Positions 39,101 to 47,082 of a DNA stretch of 64,000 bases are shown here, piece by piece; the stretch's first letter is position 1, and each line of letters begins with the position of its first letter. Both the position numbers and the translations under genes were made by a program. This DNA is from Verrucomicrobiota bacterium (GTDB lineage: Bacteria; Verrucomicrobiota; Kiritimatiellia; SS1-B-03-39; UBA6053): positions 62,001-126,000 of the forward strand of contig JAFIGD010000002.1 of assembly GCA_020831625.1 (NCBI GenBank), written 5' to 3'. The notes under the pieces are model-generated. The model saw only the letters and a program-made list of their open reading frames with translations. It was not told the origin of the DNA and made no database searches.

Positions 39101-40381
39101 GCTTATCTGCCCGGAAGCCGCCCCAGCCGTTCAAGGGAGTTCAGAAGAATTGTGCCGTTCGGAGAAGGCTTTCTGGTGCTGACGTTCTCTGAAAAACAGG
39201 TCCTGTCTTTATTTTATCTGACGGATCAGCATCGTATTGATGAAGGATATCTTGTTCGTTCGTTCCCGAAAGAACACTTTAATGCCATCTCGCTTTGGGG
39301 AGAAGATGTGGTTTTGAGAGGGTATATTCATCAAAATGATCGATTAATCCGAAAGGAAGCCCTCGAAGCCTTGATACTTGGCGGGAATCGGGATCGACCC
39401 TTTCCAGACGCGGAACACTTGAAAGATCAAACCGCTTTTCAAAAAAGAATTCGGGACAACATTTTTCCGCATATTCCGCCGCCGGTTTCTTTTCCTGACC
39501 CCGAGCCTTTGGATCACTTTGTGCCGGTTACGGGGGCGACCTTTCCTCTGCATCCATTAGGTGGAAATCAGAATGAAAAGACTTCGATCACGCTTTCCGC
39601 CTTTAAGATGTCTGAAACCATGGTCACGCAGGAAGAATTTTTCAGGGTCTATAAGTGGGCGGTCCATAATGGATACCGTTTTTCAATAAATTTTCCAGGG
39701 GCATTGGAGACCCGAAGCTGGTGTGATTCTCAGGTGAATATCCCCGAACGGCCAGTTTTTTGGATTAATCCCTTGAACGCTTTGCTTTATTGCAATGCCA
39801 GAAGCGAATGGGAGGGGTTGAAACCGGCATATTATCTCGATAAAGAACACCGTGAAATCCTTCGCAGAGCCGAAGGGGATTACCTGTGGGGGAAACGGCA
39901 CAGCGAAGCGTATGTGGATTGGAATGCAGGATACCGTTTACCGACTGCGGCAGAGTGGGAATATGTGGCGCGGGGCGCGGACCCGGAACATGATACGAGA
40001 TACCCCTGGGGAGACACGATTTCGCATGATCTCGCGAATTATCTCGCCTCCGATTTTTTCACCTATGACCTCAGTGATGGCGGGCTTCATCCCGTGTATG
40101 CGGGGAATAATCCGCCGATCGCTCCCGTGAAAGCATTTCCTCCACACGGTTTTGAGAACCGTTTTTATGGGCTGGTGGGTAATGTGAGCGAACTCGTCTG
40201 GGAGCGGCGTGAGGACTTCCAGTATAATGCCGAGGGCATCCGGCGTCGGAGAAATCCTGTACAGTCGAGAGGCGGGAACTGGGCCTCGCTCGCTGAAAAT
40301 CTTTGTATCCAGGCCCCACCCTCTTCACGCTGGGATACTTTCATTTATCAAGGCTTCCGTGTGGTTCTGCCGGAGGAGTGA
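36164..40381 (+). CDS. Giant secreted protein: CsgG/FlgO-like, TPR and SUMF1 domains
   Basis: 1405 residues from ATG 36164 (GGAAAA upstream; signal-like CSLCLAGVWFQTHLMAEE). Residues about 40-290 contain two tandem FlgO/CsgG-like units (VALLAMDD, FVLLDRSAGEALMEERNL; VALLDIRL, VVLLERTQLESLLNEEAL). A TPR-like pair follows (YYLERRDYERAREAATAAYA), then a long helical region, a beta-propeller-like stretch (about 760-1080; YYSHRHSLYQFDEEMNMI, GGILVVLTKRFLYQ), and a C-terminal SUMF1 domain (about 1120-1405; YRLPTAAEWEYVARG, LVGNVSELVW, SRGGNWASL). Only one of the two catalytic Cys of true formylglycine-generating enzyme is near the right place, so it is probably not an oxidase. The cluster partner at 41485 shares the front architecture. 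Confidence 0.7.
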   Translation: MYRTRIRKCSLVYKVRVFCSLCLAGVWFQTHLMAEEPGGTPGVALLAMDDSARVWVELFLGRHELEGFVLLDRSAGEALMEERNLLLNARRPDAGGFDLQRWVSADILVVIESFLDAEGEARLLWVRALDAVTGVRLADEILEVQPEKHEEVLKAVDGVLREKIQPSWSVLWGEGKTFAGVALLDIRLVGAGEQDRYVFSSLSMLLQRLIVRNPEVVLLERTQLESLLNEEALSPALRMNLQSSLVLIEGGIHQEAEGAFFTLKGMTPTNKRIFEETFSLREGVMPVDIATRALELLAKHLPDITPDVSRDLRGEARRFHRVAGYYLERRDYERAREAATAAYALNPGDRENMLMLYDASYMRALHDVSEMKGPEFRELDDLLRDIRNFFQYLPTIDRISGRNRTSGQALVRTVDERFGNLISADARLMILWRDIGLILRRSLDGVRPEQGVPVDIFTPEHLDLFIQTHLSMYRPLSVHDLRLFFGTNPDGTEYRKDERFRQPILDLIQLMENRPYIRIKRAGSDRAQQYNALDDLYARHLTLSVLNFLASHFDEARKKQTVNHLRQCAWLLVEDPLRWSVGTYADFRRFPVEFRETIVEVYKEIREEIEGKGWLVPELYAMDSHDQFPRLAEKANDPGIRLVSNSVEPGAYSSYKEKLIARFLHLPIRPHSRQVWMERMRANGPSIDDKEIRVIRPRGPRPPGGYIRKPLHNYEHFKIWNDNFIAHVDLYPEETYAREALEVYEKSDEEIRLVKTVRFPHDGVENDIDVLNEKSFYQVLLGGRNHLYYSHRHSLYQFDEEMNMIRRMDLRDWNFPDHMVANLLEIPGGILVVLTKRFLYQTRDSEGRIMRWELRNNGGVVVLADENLEILEVLANIDRPSPENDLDRFGPFDGHAMYEDSEGNIILGVAPADSDQPPWFALSWFEIGEDRVPRRRQPPEEKESISVWASKLGLDPEEPLFKHIVNFCVGNIRTGAMRVAYLPGSRPSRSREFRRIVPFGEGFLVLTFSEKQVLSLFYLTDQHRIDEGYLVRSFPKEHFNAISLWGEDVVLRGYIHQNDRLIRKEALEALILGGNRDRPFPDAEHLKDQTAFQKRIRDNIFPHIPPPVSFPDPEPLDHFVPVTGATFPLHPLGGNQNEKTSITLSAFKMSETMVTQEEFFRVYKWAVHNGYRFSINFPGALETRSWCDSQVNIPERPVFWINPLNALLYCNARSEWEGLKPAYYLDKEHREILRRAEGDYLWGKRHSEAYVDWNAGYRLPTAAEWEYVARGADPEHDTRYPWGDTISHDLANYLASDFFTYDLSDGGLHPVYAGNNPPIAPVKAFPPHGFENRFYGLVGNVSELVWERREDFQYNAEGIRRRRNPVQSRGGNWASLAENLCIQAPPSSRWDTFIYQGFRVVLPEE

Positions 40382-40495
40382 ACCCTAAAATAAATGAATA
40401 ACACTGCCAAGACAACAACCGCTCACGCATCTATAGGTTAAAGAGAGTTTAATGACCGCTGACACGAAACACGAACACCCTGAATGAGGCCCGCT

Positions 40496-41431
40496 ATGAA
40501 AAAGATGATTCCCTGTATGCACCGCTTGTTTTTACTTTGGTTCTGTCTCGGTTGCGGCCTGGCGGTTCGGGTGGCGGCGGAGCCTGTGATTCCGGCCGCG
40601 ATTCTGCCCTTCAATGAGTTGGGCGACGGCGTCAAGGGTGAAGGCCCCAAAGTGGGTGTGCTCCTGTTTGCCGAGTTGATCGCCCAGCCTCATCTTTATT
40701 TGGTGGAACGCGAGGACCTCAATAAAGCACTGCAGGAGCAGGAACTCAATCTTTCCGGTCTCGTCGGTCCCGGGGAGGCGGTTCGGGTGGGGTATCTGAC
40801 CGGCGCGCGGATTTTGATTACTGGTTCGCTGATCGAAAGCGGGAATGCCCGGTTTCTGGTGGCCAAGGTGATCGGCACCGAGACCAGCCGGGTGCTGGGC
40901 GCCTCCGTGCGCGGCACCCGGGACAGCTCCACCGAAGGGCTCACCACGGAACTGGCGGAAAAGATCGTCACCCTCCTGGAAGAGCGGAGCGGTGAACTGC
41001 TGCCGAAGGTGGTCGATCCCGAAGACCGTATCCGTACGTTGGTAGAGGCGCTTGAAGGGAAAGAACTGCCCGCCCTCAGTATTCAGATCACTGAAGAGCA
41101 CATCGGCCGACAAATCATCGATCCCGCCGCGGAGACGGAAGTGCAGCGCTACGCCCTCGGCGCCGGTTTCACGGTGGTGGAGCCCGGAGAGAAGGCGACC
41201 TACTGGCTGGTCGGGGAGGCCTTCAGCGAGTTCGCGGTGCGCCGGGGGAATCTGATCAGTGTGAAAGCCCGGGTGGAACTGAAAATTCTGGATGAAACAA
41301 ATCAGGTGATCGCGGTGGACCGACAGACCCGCGTGGCCGTGGATTTGGCGGAGCACATAGCCGCCAAAACCGCCCTGCAGGAAGCCGCCGCCGACCTTGC
41401 CGAACGCATGTTGCCGCGCCTGGCCAAGTAA
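40496..41431 (+). CDS. Secreted CsgG/FlgO-like protein
   Basis: About 311 residues from MKKMIPCMHRLFLLWFCLGCG, a signal peptide (GAGG before ATG). The sequence matches CsgG/FlgO-type periplasmic or outer-membrane components: PAAILPFNELG, GVLLFAELIAQPHLYLVEREDLNKALQEQEL, then VGYLTGARILITGSLIESG and ARFLVAKVIGTETSRVLGASV. CsgG proteins form secretion pores for curli and related fibres; FlgO-like ones sit in the outer membrane. No curli subunits are present. A C-terminal domain (about 200-311) repeats a similar alpha/beta pattern. It lies between the two giant proteins. Confidence 0.8.
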   Translation: MKKMIPCMHRLFLLWFCLGCGLAVRVAAEPVIPAAILPFNELGDGVKGEGPKVGVLLFAELIAQPHLYLVEREDLNKALQEQELNLSGLVGPGEAVRVGYLTGARILITGSLIESGNARFLVAKVIGTETSRVLGASVRGTRDSSTEGLTTELAEKIVTLLEERSGELLPKVVDPEDRIRTLVEALEGKELPALSIQITEEHIGRQIIDPAAETEVQRYALGAGFTVVEPGEKATYWLVGEAFSEFAVRRGNLISVKARVELKILDETNQVIAVDRQTRVAVDLAEHIAAKTALQEAAADLAERMLPRLAK

Positions 41432-41484
41432 GCCCGGCGTCAAAAGCGACGGCTGTAAGCACGACCTTTTCAAAAAGGAAAATC

Positions 41485-44400
41485 ATGCGTGATCCGATAA
41501 ACAACCGAATCCCTTTTTATGACAGGGTCGTCTATTCACACATCCTGTTTCTTTCTTTTTTTGCGCTGGGGACCTTTGCGGATACGGGTCTGAGTAACCC
41601 TCCTGTACGCTTGGCGATTGTGGAGAAAGACTCGACAGATCCCGATTTCCTCTTGTTTTCAGATCTGCTCTTTGCAGAAATGTCTCTCCGTCAGGATCTC
41701 GAGCTTGTTGACCGAAAGCACATCAAACTGATCCTGGAAGAGCATGATCTTTCGGCGGAGTTCTCTCCTGAGCCGGATCAGAACAGGTTCTCGTTTGATC
41801 ATCTGTTCGCGGCGGATGCCATTCTGCTCCTCAGTACGGAGATGACCGATGCAGAAGAATCCTTCACACGGGCACGCCTGCTGAATACTCACCTGGGGCT
41901 TAAACTTTTCGATGTGCTTTTTGAAGCCGATCCCGGCTCGGATGCGACAGAGGATATGCTTGAAAAATTCGCCGCGCACGTGGCGCAGCATATCGGGAGG
42001 TTCAATTTACCGATTGAGGACGTGCGGCTTATTGGCGTCTCCACATTCCGCAGTGAGGAGGAATCCTCCCGATGGCAGTGGCTGAGTGATACAATTCCCG
42101 GAGCGCTTGAAAGGTATCTTTCTTTACATCAAGGTGTTGTTTTAATGGAACGTCACGCAGTCGCCCCGCTTCTTGAAGAGCGAAGACTGGTCTCCACTCT
42201 GCCTGAATCCATTCATGCTTCCAGTCTGCTGGTGGACGGTTCGTTTCGGATCAATCATGAAACCGGAGAACTTATCCTCTGGATCCGGGCCCGCCAGGAC
42301 GGCATAATCATCCAGGAATTCAAGGTGGAAGGGCCTCTGGAACGTCTGCACACGCTCTGCGCCGACGTTGCCAGGCGGCTGGTCTCCCTGGGCGATACAA
42401 AGTTTGCGTTCAAAGCCATGAATCCGTCTCTGGAGGCGGAGATGCTTGTGCATGAAGCGGCCATTTATCAGAGGCGGGGGCAACTTGACCGGGCCCTGCC
42501 GGCATTGGATGGCGCATATGCGCTCGCGCCGGACTCGGTTGAAATACAGCGGTTGTTGCTGAGGAACCGGATTGCAAAGAAACTCGGCCATGGTCTCAAG
42601 CAAGACCCCCGGGTGGGAGTGGACTGGGAAACGCTGCACTGGGCTTTCACAATGGCGGAACGTATTCTGCAACATCCGTCCGTTCCGGTTTCCGGCTCTG
42701 CGCGTCAGGACATTGAAATTTTTCAGGCGGTTTCTTCGTTTCTCAGTGCCGTCTCTATCTCTTTGTCGCGAAAGCTGAGCGTTGACGAACCTTCGTCTGA
42801 TTTTCAGGAAACGGTCTCGCGATATTGGGAACTGATGGCCCTCAGCCGTGATGTTTATGCCGGTATATCCCCCGCGAACCATCGGCGCCTGCTTTATCAA
42901 TCGAGCCAGATACTTTATATTACCCCGGATGTGGATGAAAGCCTGCGGATTACAGACTGGATTCTTGCAGATTACGAAGCGATTGACTCTGAACCGATCG
43001 TGATTTCCACTTTGGTGGATGCCGTGAAGACGTTTCATTCCGAAAACCCGGCCGGGCTGGAAAAAATTGAAACCTATCTGCATGATTTGCGGGGTGCCGA
43101 CCGGGTTGACACCCGTTTGACCGCCTTGAAGGGGAGTATTCGGTTCTACGCCCACGTAATGCAGGATTACGGCCCGGCGAGGGAATTCGCGAGGGAATAT
43201 ATTGATCTGGCAGGACGGAACCAGCGAATAAATCCCCGAGCGATTTCGCTTCACCGTTTTGCCGAAGACGACACGGCCAACGATGTTTACCGCGCGGAGT
43301 TTTTGTCCGAAATCCTCCGCATCGCTTTCGATGAGGATTTGCTGAATTTAAGCACAGCGAGCCGTTGGGTCAGTTGCACGCTTCGGCTCGCCGATCATCT
43401 TGAGAACCTGAATCGTCCCGACGAGGCTCTGGAGTGGGTGAGGAGGCTGATGCAGGTGTATGACCGGCACCGATCGACGCAATGGCAGTACCTCCGGGAC
43501 CGCGCTGTGGCCTTGGAAAGCCGCTATTTCCAAGAAGAGGCTGTGCCACTGCCCGGTCCGTCCAGACAGAAAAAACCCGAGTTGATGATTTCACACCATG
43601 ACGCCGTTTTCGCGGACAATGGCCTGCACCGCATCAGGTTTCTGCGGGCGGATCATGTGAACAGTTTTCCGGTCCTGCTTTTCAGCACGGGTCAAGAGAT
43701 CGGGATTGTGCGGTTTGACGGACCGGACGCGGATTCTGTTTCAATTCAGACGCATCCCCGCCCTTTGCCGAACATCGATCGCCGTTTCATTGGCGCATGG
43801 GAGCGGGCAAATGATGCCGTGATGGCGGTTCACGGGAACTCGGTTTTTGTCGGGCTCCCGAATGACGGAATTGTCGGATTTCATCCCGATGGAAATATCG
43901 AGGTTCTGAACGAAGACCATGGGCTTGCCTACAACCGTATTCGTCACATGGCGGTTCTGGGGGATTATCTCTACGCGATTACCGGTGCGGTGGGTGAAGA
44001 CAGCGGCATATTGGAAATCGACCTGCGCACCCGTCAAACCAGAATGCTCGCCTCCAGTGGTTCGGAGCGCCGAAATCCCGTGCTGGACGGCCGCCGGATC
44101 AATGGAATTGCCGCCGATCCGGAGCATGGAGTCTTGTGGATATATTCCTCTCATAATCTTCTGGATAATCGATATGATCCGAAAATTGTTCGCTACACTC
44201 CAAGGGATCAAACATACCGCATTTATGAAGACGAGGCATTGACGGCTTTTCTGCGGGGATCTTATTCAACGGATAATGCGGGTTCTCTTGGGCTGTTCGG
44301 TAATGCCCTGTTGATTCGAAACGGCAGCGGACTTTATCGTCTTGATTTGAAGGACAATTCCGGTGAGGTGCTTGTAAAGAGCTTCGGACGCACAACCTGG

Positions 44401-44649
44401 GACTTCCCCAGACGGTACAGCGGGCATCCTGTGGTTTTGTTTGAGGGCGGAATGGCGAGTATGGTGTTTGATCAACTCGTGTTGTTTAAAGAGGGGCTCC
44501 GGGATCCTGTTTTTGTTCCCACAGAATGGTTTTCTCACGTTGGAGGACGCACTCCCCGCATCATTCGACTGTTCTCCAGCCCTGGAGAGATATTGCTGCT
44601 GGCTTCCAATGCGCTTTACCGAATTCGGGAACCTGAAAAAATGTATTGA
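41485..44649 (+). CDS. Giant secreted protein: CsgG/FlgO-like, TPR and propeller-like domains
   Basis: 1054 residues. AAAAAGGAAAATC precedes ATG; YSHILFLSFFALGTFADTG is the export signal. The N-terminal 300 residues have two FlgO/CsgG-like units (LRQDLELVDRKHIKLILEEH; GVVLMERHAVAPLLEERRL), as in the 1405-residue protein. A TPR-like region (AAIYQRRGQLDRALPALDGAYALAPDSVEIQ) and a helical centre follow. Residues about 690-1040 form a propeller-like region (NSVFVGLPNDGIVGFHPDGN, YLYAITGAVGEDSGILEID). The SUMF1 domain is absent. The likely role is envelope sensing or assembly; this is inferred from context. Confidence 0.7.
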   Translation: MRDPINNRIPFYDRVVYSHILFLSFFALGTFADTGLSNPPVRLAIVEKDSTDPDFLLFSDLLFAEMSLRQDLELVDRKHIKLILEEHDLSAEFSPEPDQNRFSFDHLFAADAILLLSTEMTDAEESFTRARLLNTHLGLKLFDVLFEADPGSDATEDMLEKFAAHVAQHIGRFNLPIEDVRLIGVSTFRSEEESSRWQWLSDTIPGALERYLSLHQGVVLMERHAVAPLLEERRLVSTLPESIHASSLLVDGSFRINHETGELILWIRARQDGIIIQEFKVEGPLERLHTLCADVARRLVSLGDTKFAFKAMNPSLEAEMLVHEAAIYQRRGQLDRALPALDGAYALAPDSVEIQRLLLRNRIAKKLGHGLKQDPRVGVDWETLHWAFTMAERILQHPSVPVSGSARQDIEIFQAVSSFLSAVSISLSRKLSVDEPSSDFQETVSRYWELMALSRDVYAGISPANHRRLLYQSSQILYITPDVDESLRITDWILADYEAIDSEPIVISTLVDAVKTFHSENPAGLEKIETYLHDLRGADRVDTRLTALKGSIRFYAHVMQDYGPAREFAREYIDLAGRNQRINPRAISLHRFAEDDTANDVYRAEFLSEILRIAFDEDLLNLSTASRWVSCTLRLADHLENLNRPDEALEWVRRLMQVYDRHRSTQWQYLRDRAVALESRYFQEEAVPLPGPSRQKKPELMISHHDAVFADNGLHRIRFLRADHVNSFPVLLFSTGQEIGIVRFDGPDADSVSIQTHPRPLPNIDRRFIGAWERANDAVMAVHGNSVFVGLPNDGIVGFHPDGNIEVLNEDHGLAYNRIRHMAVLGDYLYAITGAVGEDSGILEIDLRTRQTRMLASSGSERRNPVLDGRRINGIAADPEHGVLWIYSSHNLLDNRYDPKIVRYTPRDQTYRIYEDEALTAFLRGSYSTDNAGSLGLFGNALLIRNGSGLYRLDLKDNSGEVLVKSFGRTTWDFPRRYSGHPVVLFEGGMASMVFDQLVLFKEGLRDPVFVPTEWFSHVGGRTPRIIRLFSSPGEILLLASNALYRIREPEKMY

Positions 44650-44700
44650 GACCGTTCTGACGGTCGAAGAATCAGGAAAGGGGGCCTTCCGGGGATGGCT

Positions 44701-44790
44701 GCGCGGAACGGGACGAGCCCGTTCCTTGCTTTTTCTTGCGGGCCTGTCGTGGAATAAGATGTTTCGCAGCCCCGGGGCAAGCCGGGGTTT
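44701..44790. repeat. Double-hairpin intergenic repeat, copy A
   Basis: GCGCGGAACGGGACGAGCCC then GTTCCTTGCT forms a stem (GGAACGGG/CCCGTTCC), followed after about 40 bp by GTGGAATAAGATG and a second stem around CCCCGGGGCAAGCCGGGG. Copy C at 58880-58970 has the same two-hairpin layout; copy B at 47050-47080 has only the first hairpin. Confidence 0.85.
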
Positions 44791-44881
44791 CGACGGTGGT
44801 AATGGCTGGAAGGTGTGGAGGTGGCCGGGTGGGTTTGACCGTGGTTCCACCGCCGCGAGGGCCGTGGCGACAAAAGAAACG

Positions 44882-46981
44882 TCAGCCCGCTTTGGGCGGG
44901 GCGGTGTTTTTGGCGCTGAAGATGACCATGGAGCGGGGGTGGGTGCTGATGCTGGTGCCCATGTGGCCGCGGTGGACGCGCTTGGCGGTGGTGTAGAGGC
45001 GCATGGTCCACTTGCAGGTGTCGGTGTCGGGGATGTGGAATTTGACGATCCGGTCGGAGGCGTTGAAGAAGATGAGGACATCCTCCTCATCTTTTTTGAG
45101 CAGCGTGAACCGCCGGGCGCCGCTGAGGCGGAGTCCGATGGCCTGCTCGTGCCCCCAGTCGGGCTCGCGGCCCTCGGGGCCGTACCAGGTGACACTGCCG
45201 GAGGCGATTTCCGCCTCGCCGGTGCTGACGAAGAGGGGCGTTTTGAGAACGGGAAGTTCTTTGCGGAGCTGGATGAGCTGCCGGGTGAATTCCAGCAGTT
45301 CTCGTCCGTCTTTATCATAATTCCAGTTCATCCAACTGATCTCGTTGTCCTGGCAGTAGGCGTTGTTGCTGCCGTTCTGGGTTCGGCCGATCTCGTCGCC
45401 CATGGGGAACATGGGAATGCCGCGGGACACAAAAAGGGTGGCGAGGAAATTTTTCTGCATGCGCAGGCGCAGGGCGAGAATTTCGGGGTCGTCGGTCGGC
45501 CCCTCCACGCCCTGGTTGTTGCTGTAGTTGTGGTTCTCGCCGTCGCGGTTTTCCTCGAGGTTGGCCTGGTTGTGTTTTTCGTTGTAGCTGACGACATCGC
45601 GGAGGGTGAAGCCGTCGTGGCAGGTGACGAAGTTGACGGATTTGAGGGGGCCCATGGGCTGGTTGGCGTAGAGGTCCTCGCTGCCGAGGAGGCGGGTGGC
45701 GAAGGGGGAGAGCATGCCGGGTTCGCCGGACCAGAAGCGGCGGACATCGTCGCGGTAGCGTCCGTTCCATTCCGGCCAGCGGGTGGAGGGAAAGGAGCCG
45801 ACCTGATAGGCGCCGGCGGCGTCCCAGGCCTCGGCGATCATTTTCACGCCGCGGAGGATCGGATCCTCGTCGATGGCTTCGATGAGAGGCGGACGGTCGA
45901 GGAGGGTGCCGTCGGTGTCGCGGGCGAGAATGGGGGCGAGGTCGAAGCGGAAGCCGTCGATATGGTATTCGGTGACCCAGTGGCGGAGGCTGTCGAGAAT
46001 GAATTGACGGGTGACGGGGTGGTTGCAGTTGAAGGTGTTGCCGCAGCCGCTGTAGTTGTGGTAGCCGTGGGTGTCGTCTTTGATGTAGAAGATCTCCTCG
46101 TCGATGATGCGGAAGCTGTAGTCGGGTCCGTCGGGTCCGCCCTCGGCGGTGTGGTTGTAGACCACATCGAGAATCACCTCCATGCCGGCGGCGTGCAGGG
46201 CTTTGACGAGGCGTTTGAATTCGTCGACCTGTTCCCCGCGGTGTCCGGAGGCGGCGAAGCGGCTGTGGGGCGCGAAGAAGGCGAGGGTGCTGTATCCCCA
46301 GTAGTTCCGCAGTTCGGAGCGGGGGTCCTGGGTGTGGAAATATTCCATTTCGTCGTAGTGGAACAAGGGCATGAGTTCCACGGAGGTGACGCCGAGGGAT
46401 TTGAGGTGGGGGATTTTCTCGATCATGCCCGCGTAGGTGCCGGCCTGCTTGACCTTGGAGGAGGCGTGGGCGGTGTAGCCGCGGACGTGCGCCTCATAGA
46501 CGACCATGTCTTTCCAGGCGATCTCCGGACGGCGGTCTTTGCCCCAGTCGAATTCGGAGGCGACGACCACGGCTTTGGGGAATGCGGGGCCTGTGTGGAG
46601 GGGATCCCCGGGTTTGCGGATGAGGGATTCGCCCCAGACCGGCGAGCCGGCCACGGCGGCGGCGTGGGGATCGAGCACGAACTGCTCGGGCGGGAAACCG
46701 GAGTTTTCGCGGTGGATTTTCCACACATAGCACATGCCGGCGCGCACGCCGGGGACTTCGACGCTCCAGGTGTCGCCGAAGCGGTGGTCTTCCGGATTGA
46801 GGTGCACCTCGCGGACGGGACGCAGATCGCGGTTGCTCTCGAACAGCAGCAGGTCGAGGGTGTCGGCGTTCCGGCACCAGAAGGTGAAGCGGCAGGTGTC
46901 GCCCCTCAATTGCGCCCCGAAAGGATGGAGGGGGCGAAGCGCGTCGGCGTACAGATTGAGCGGAAGAGAAGGGTGCGTCAT
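44882..46981 (-). CDS. glgX: Glycogen debranching enzyme (GlgX/isoamylase type, GH13)
   Basis: 699 residues from MTHPSLPLNLYADALRPLHPF. An N-terminal CBM48-like domain (about 20-120) precedes the GH13 catalytic barrel: ILDVVYNHTAEGG (region I), DGFRFDLAPILARD with the nucleophile Asp (II), MIAEAWDAAGAY with the acid Glu (III) and NFVTCHDGFTLRDVVSYNEKHN with the stabilising Asp (IV). It hydrolyses alpha-1,6 branches of glycogen or phosphorylase limit dextrin in the cytoplasm. The catalytic set is complete. A longer upstream frame to 48037 is antisense to the next genes and is not real. Confidence 0.95.
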   Translation of the reverse strand: MTHPSLPLNLYADALRPLHPFGAQLRGDTCRFTFWCRNADTLDLLLFESNRDLRPVREVHLNPEDHRFGDTWSVEVPGVRAGMCYVWKIHRENSGFPPEQFVLDPHAAAVAGSPVWGESLIRKPGDPLHTGPAFPKAVVVASEFDWGKDRRPEIAWKDMVVYEAHVRGYTAHASSKVKQAGTYAGMIEKIPHLKSLGVTSVELMPLFHYDEMEYFHTQDPRSELRNYWGYSTLAFFAPHSRFAASGHRGEQVDEFKRLVKALHAAGMEVILDVVYNHTAEGGPDGPDYSFRIIDEEIFYIKDDTHGYHNYSGCGNTFNCNHPVTRQFILDSLRHWVTEYHIDGFRFDLAPILARDTDGTLLDRPPLIEAIDEDPILRGVKMIAEAWDAAGAYQVGSFPSTRWPEWNGRYRDDVRRFWSGEPGMLSPFATRLLGSEDLYANQPMGPLKSVNFVTCHDGFTLRDVVSYNEKHNQANLEENRDGENHNYSNNQGVEGPTDDPEILALRLRMQKNFLATLFVSRGIPMFPMGDEIGRTQNGSNNAYCQDNEISWMNWNYDKDGRELLEFTRQLIQLRKELPVLKTPLFVSTGEAEIASGSVTWYGPEGREPDWGHEQAIGLRLSGARRFTLLKKDEEDVLIFFNASDRIVKFHIPDTDTCKWTMRLYTTAKRVHRGHMGTSISTHPRSMVIFSAKNTAPPKAG

Positions 46982-47049
46982 AGGGTTACACCCTATTTCA
47001 ATTTCCGGGGTTGTCACGTTTGAAATCCAATGCGTTGCATGGATGGACC

Positions 47050-47080
47050 GCGCGGAACGGGGCAAGCCCGTTCCTTGCTC
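47050..47080. repeat. GGAACGGG hairpin repeat, copy B
   Basis: GCGCGGAACGGGGCAAGCCC and GTTCCTTGCTC repeat the first hairpin of copies A and C. It lies right at the 3' end of the aldo/keto-reductase-like gene and may act as its transcript end. Confidence 0.85.
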
Positions 47081-47082
47081 TT

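Noticed and set aside
36164-40381. Active sulfatase-maturing enzyme
   Set aside because: The SUMF1 domain lacks the conserved Cys pair, the protein is exported, and no sulfatase gene is in the window.
44649-44664. GACCGT-TCTG-ACGGTC hairpin after the 1054-aa gene as a terminator
   Set aside because: The stem is only 6 bp and no T-tract follows, so termination is not supported.
44441-47023. 860-aa frame on the plus strand across the end of the giant gene and glgX
   Set aside because: Val/Asp/Gly/Glu-rich shadow; glgX on the other strand has all four GH13 regions.
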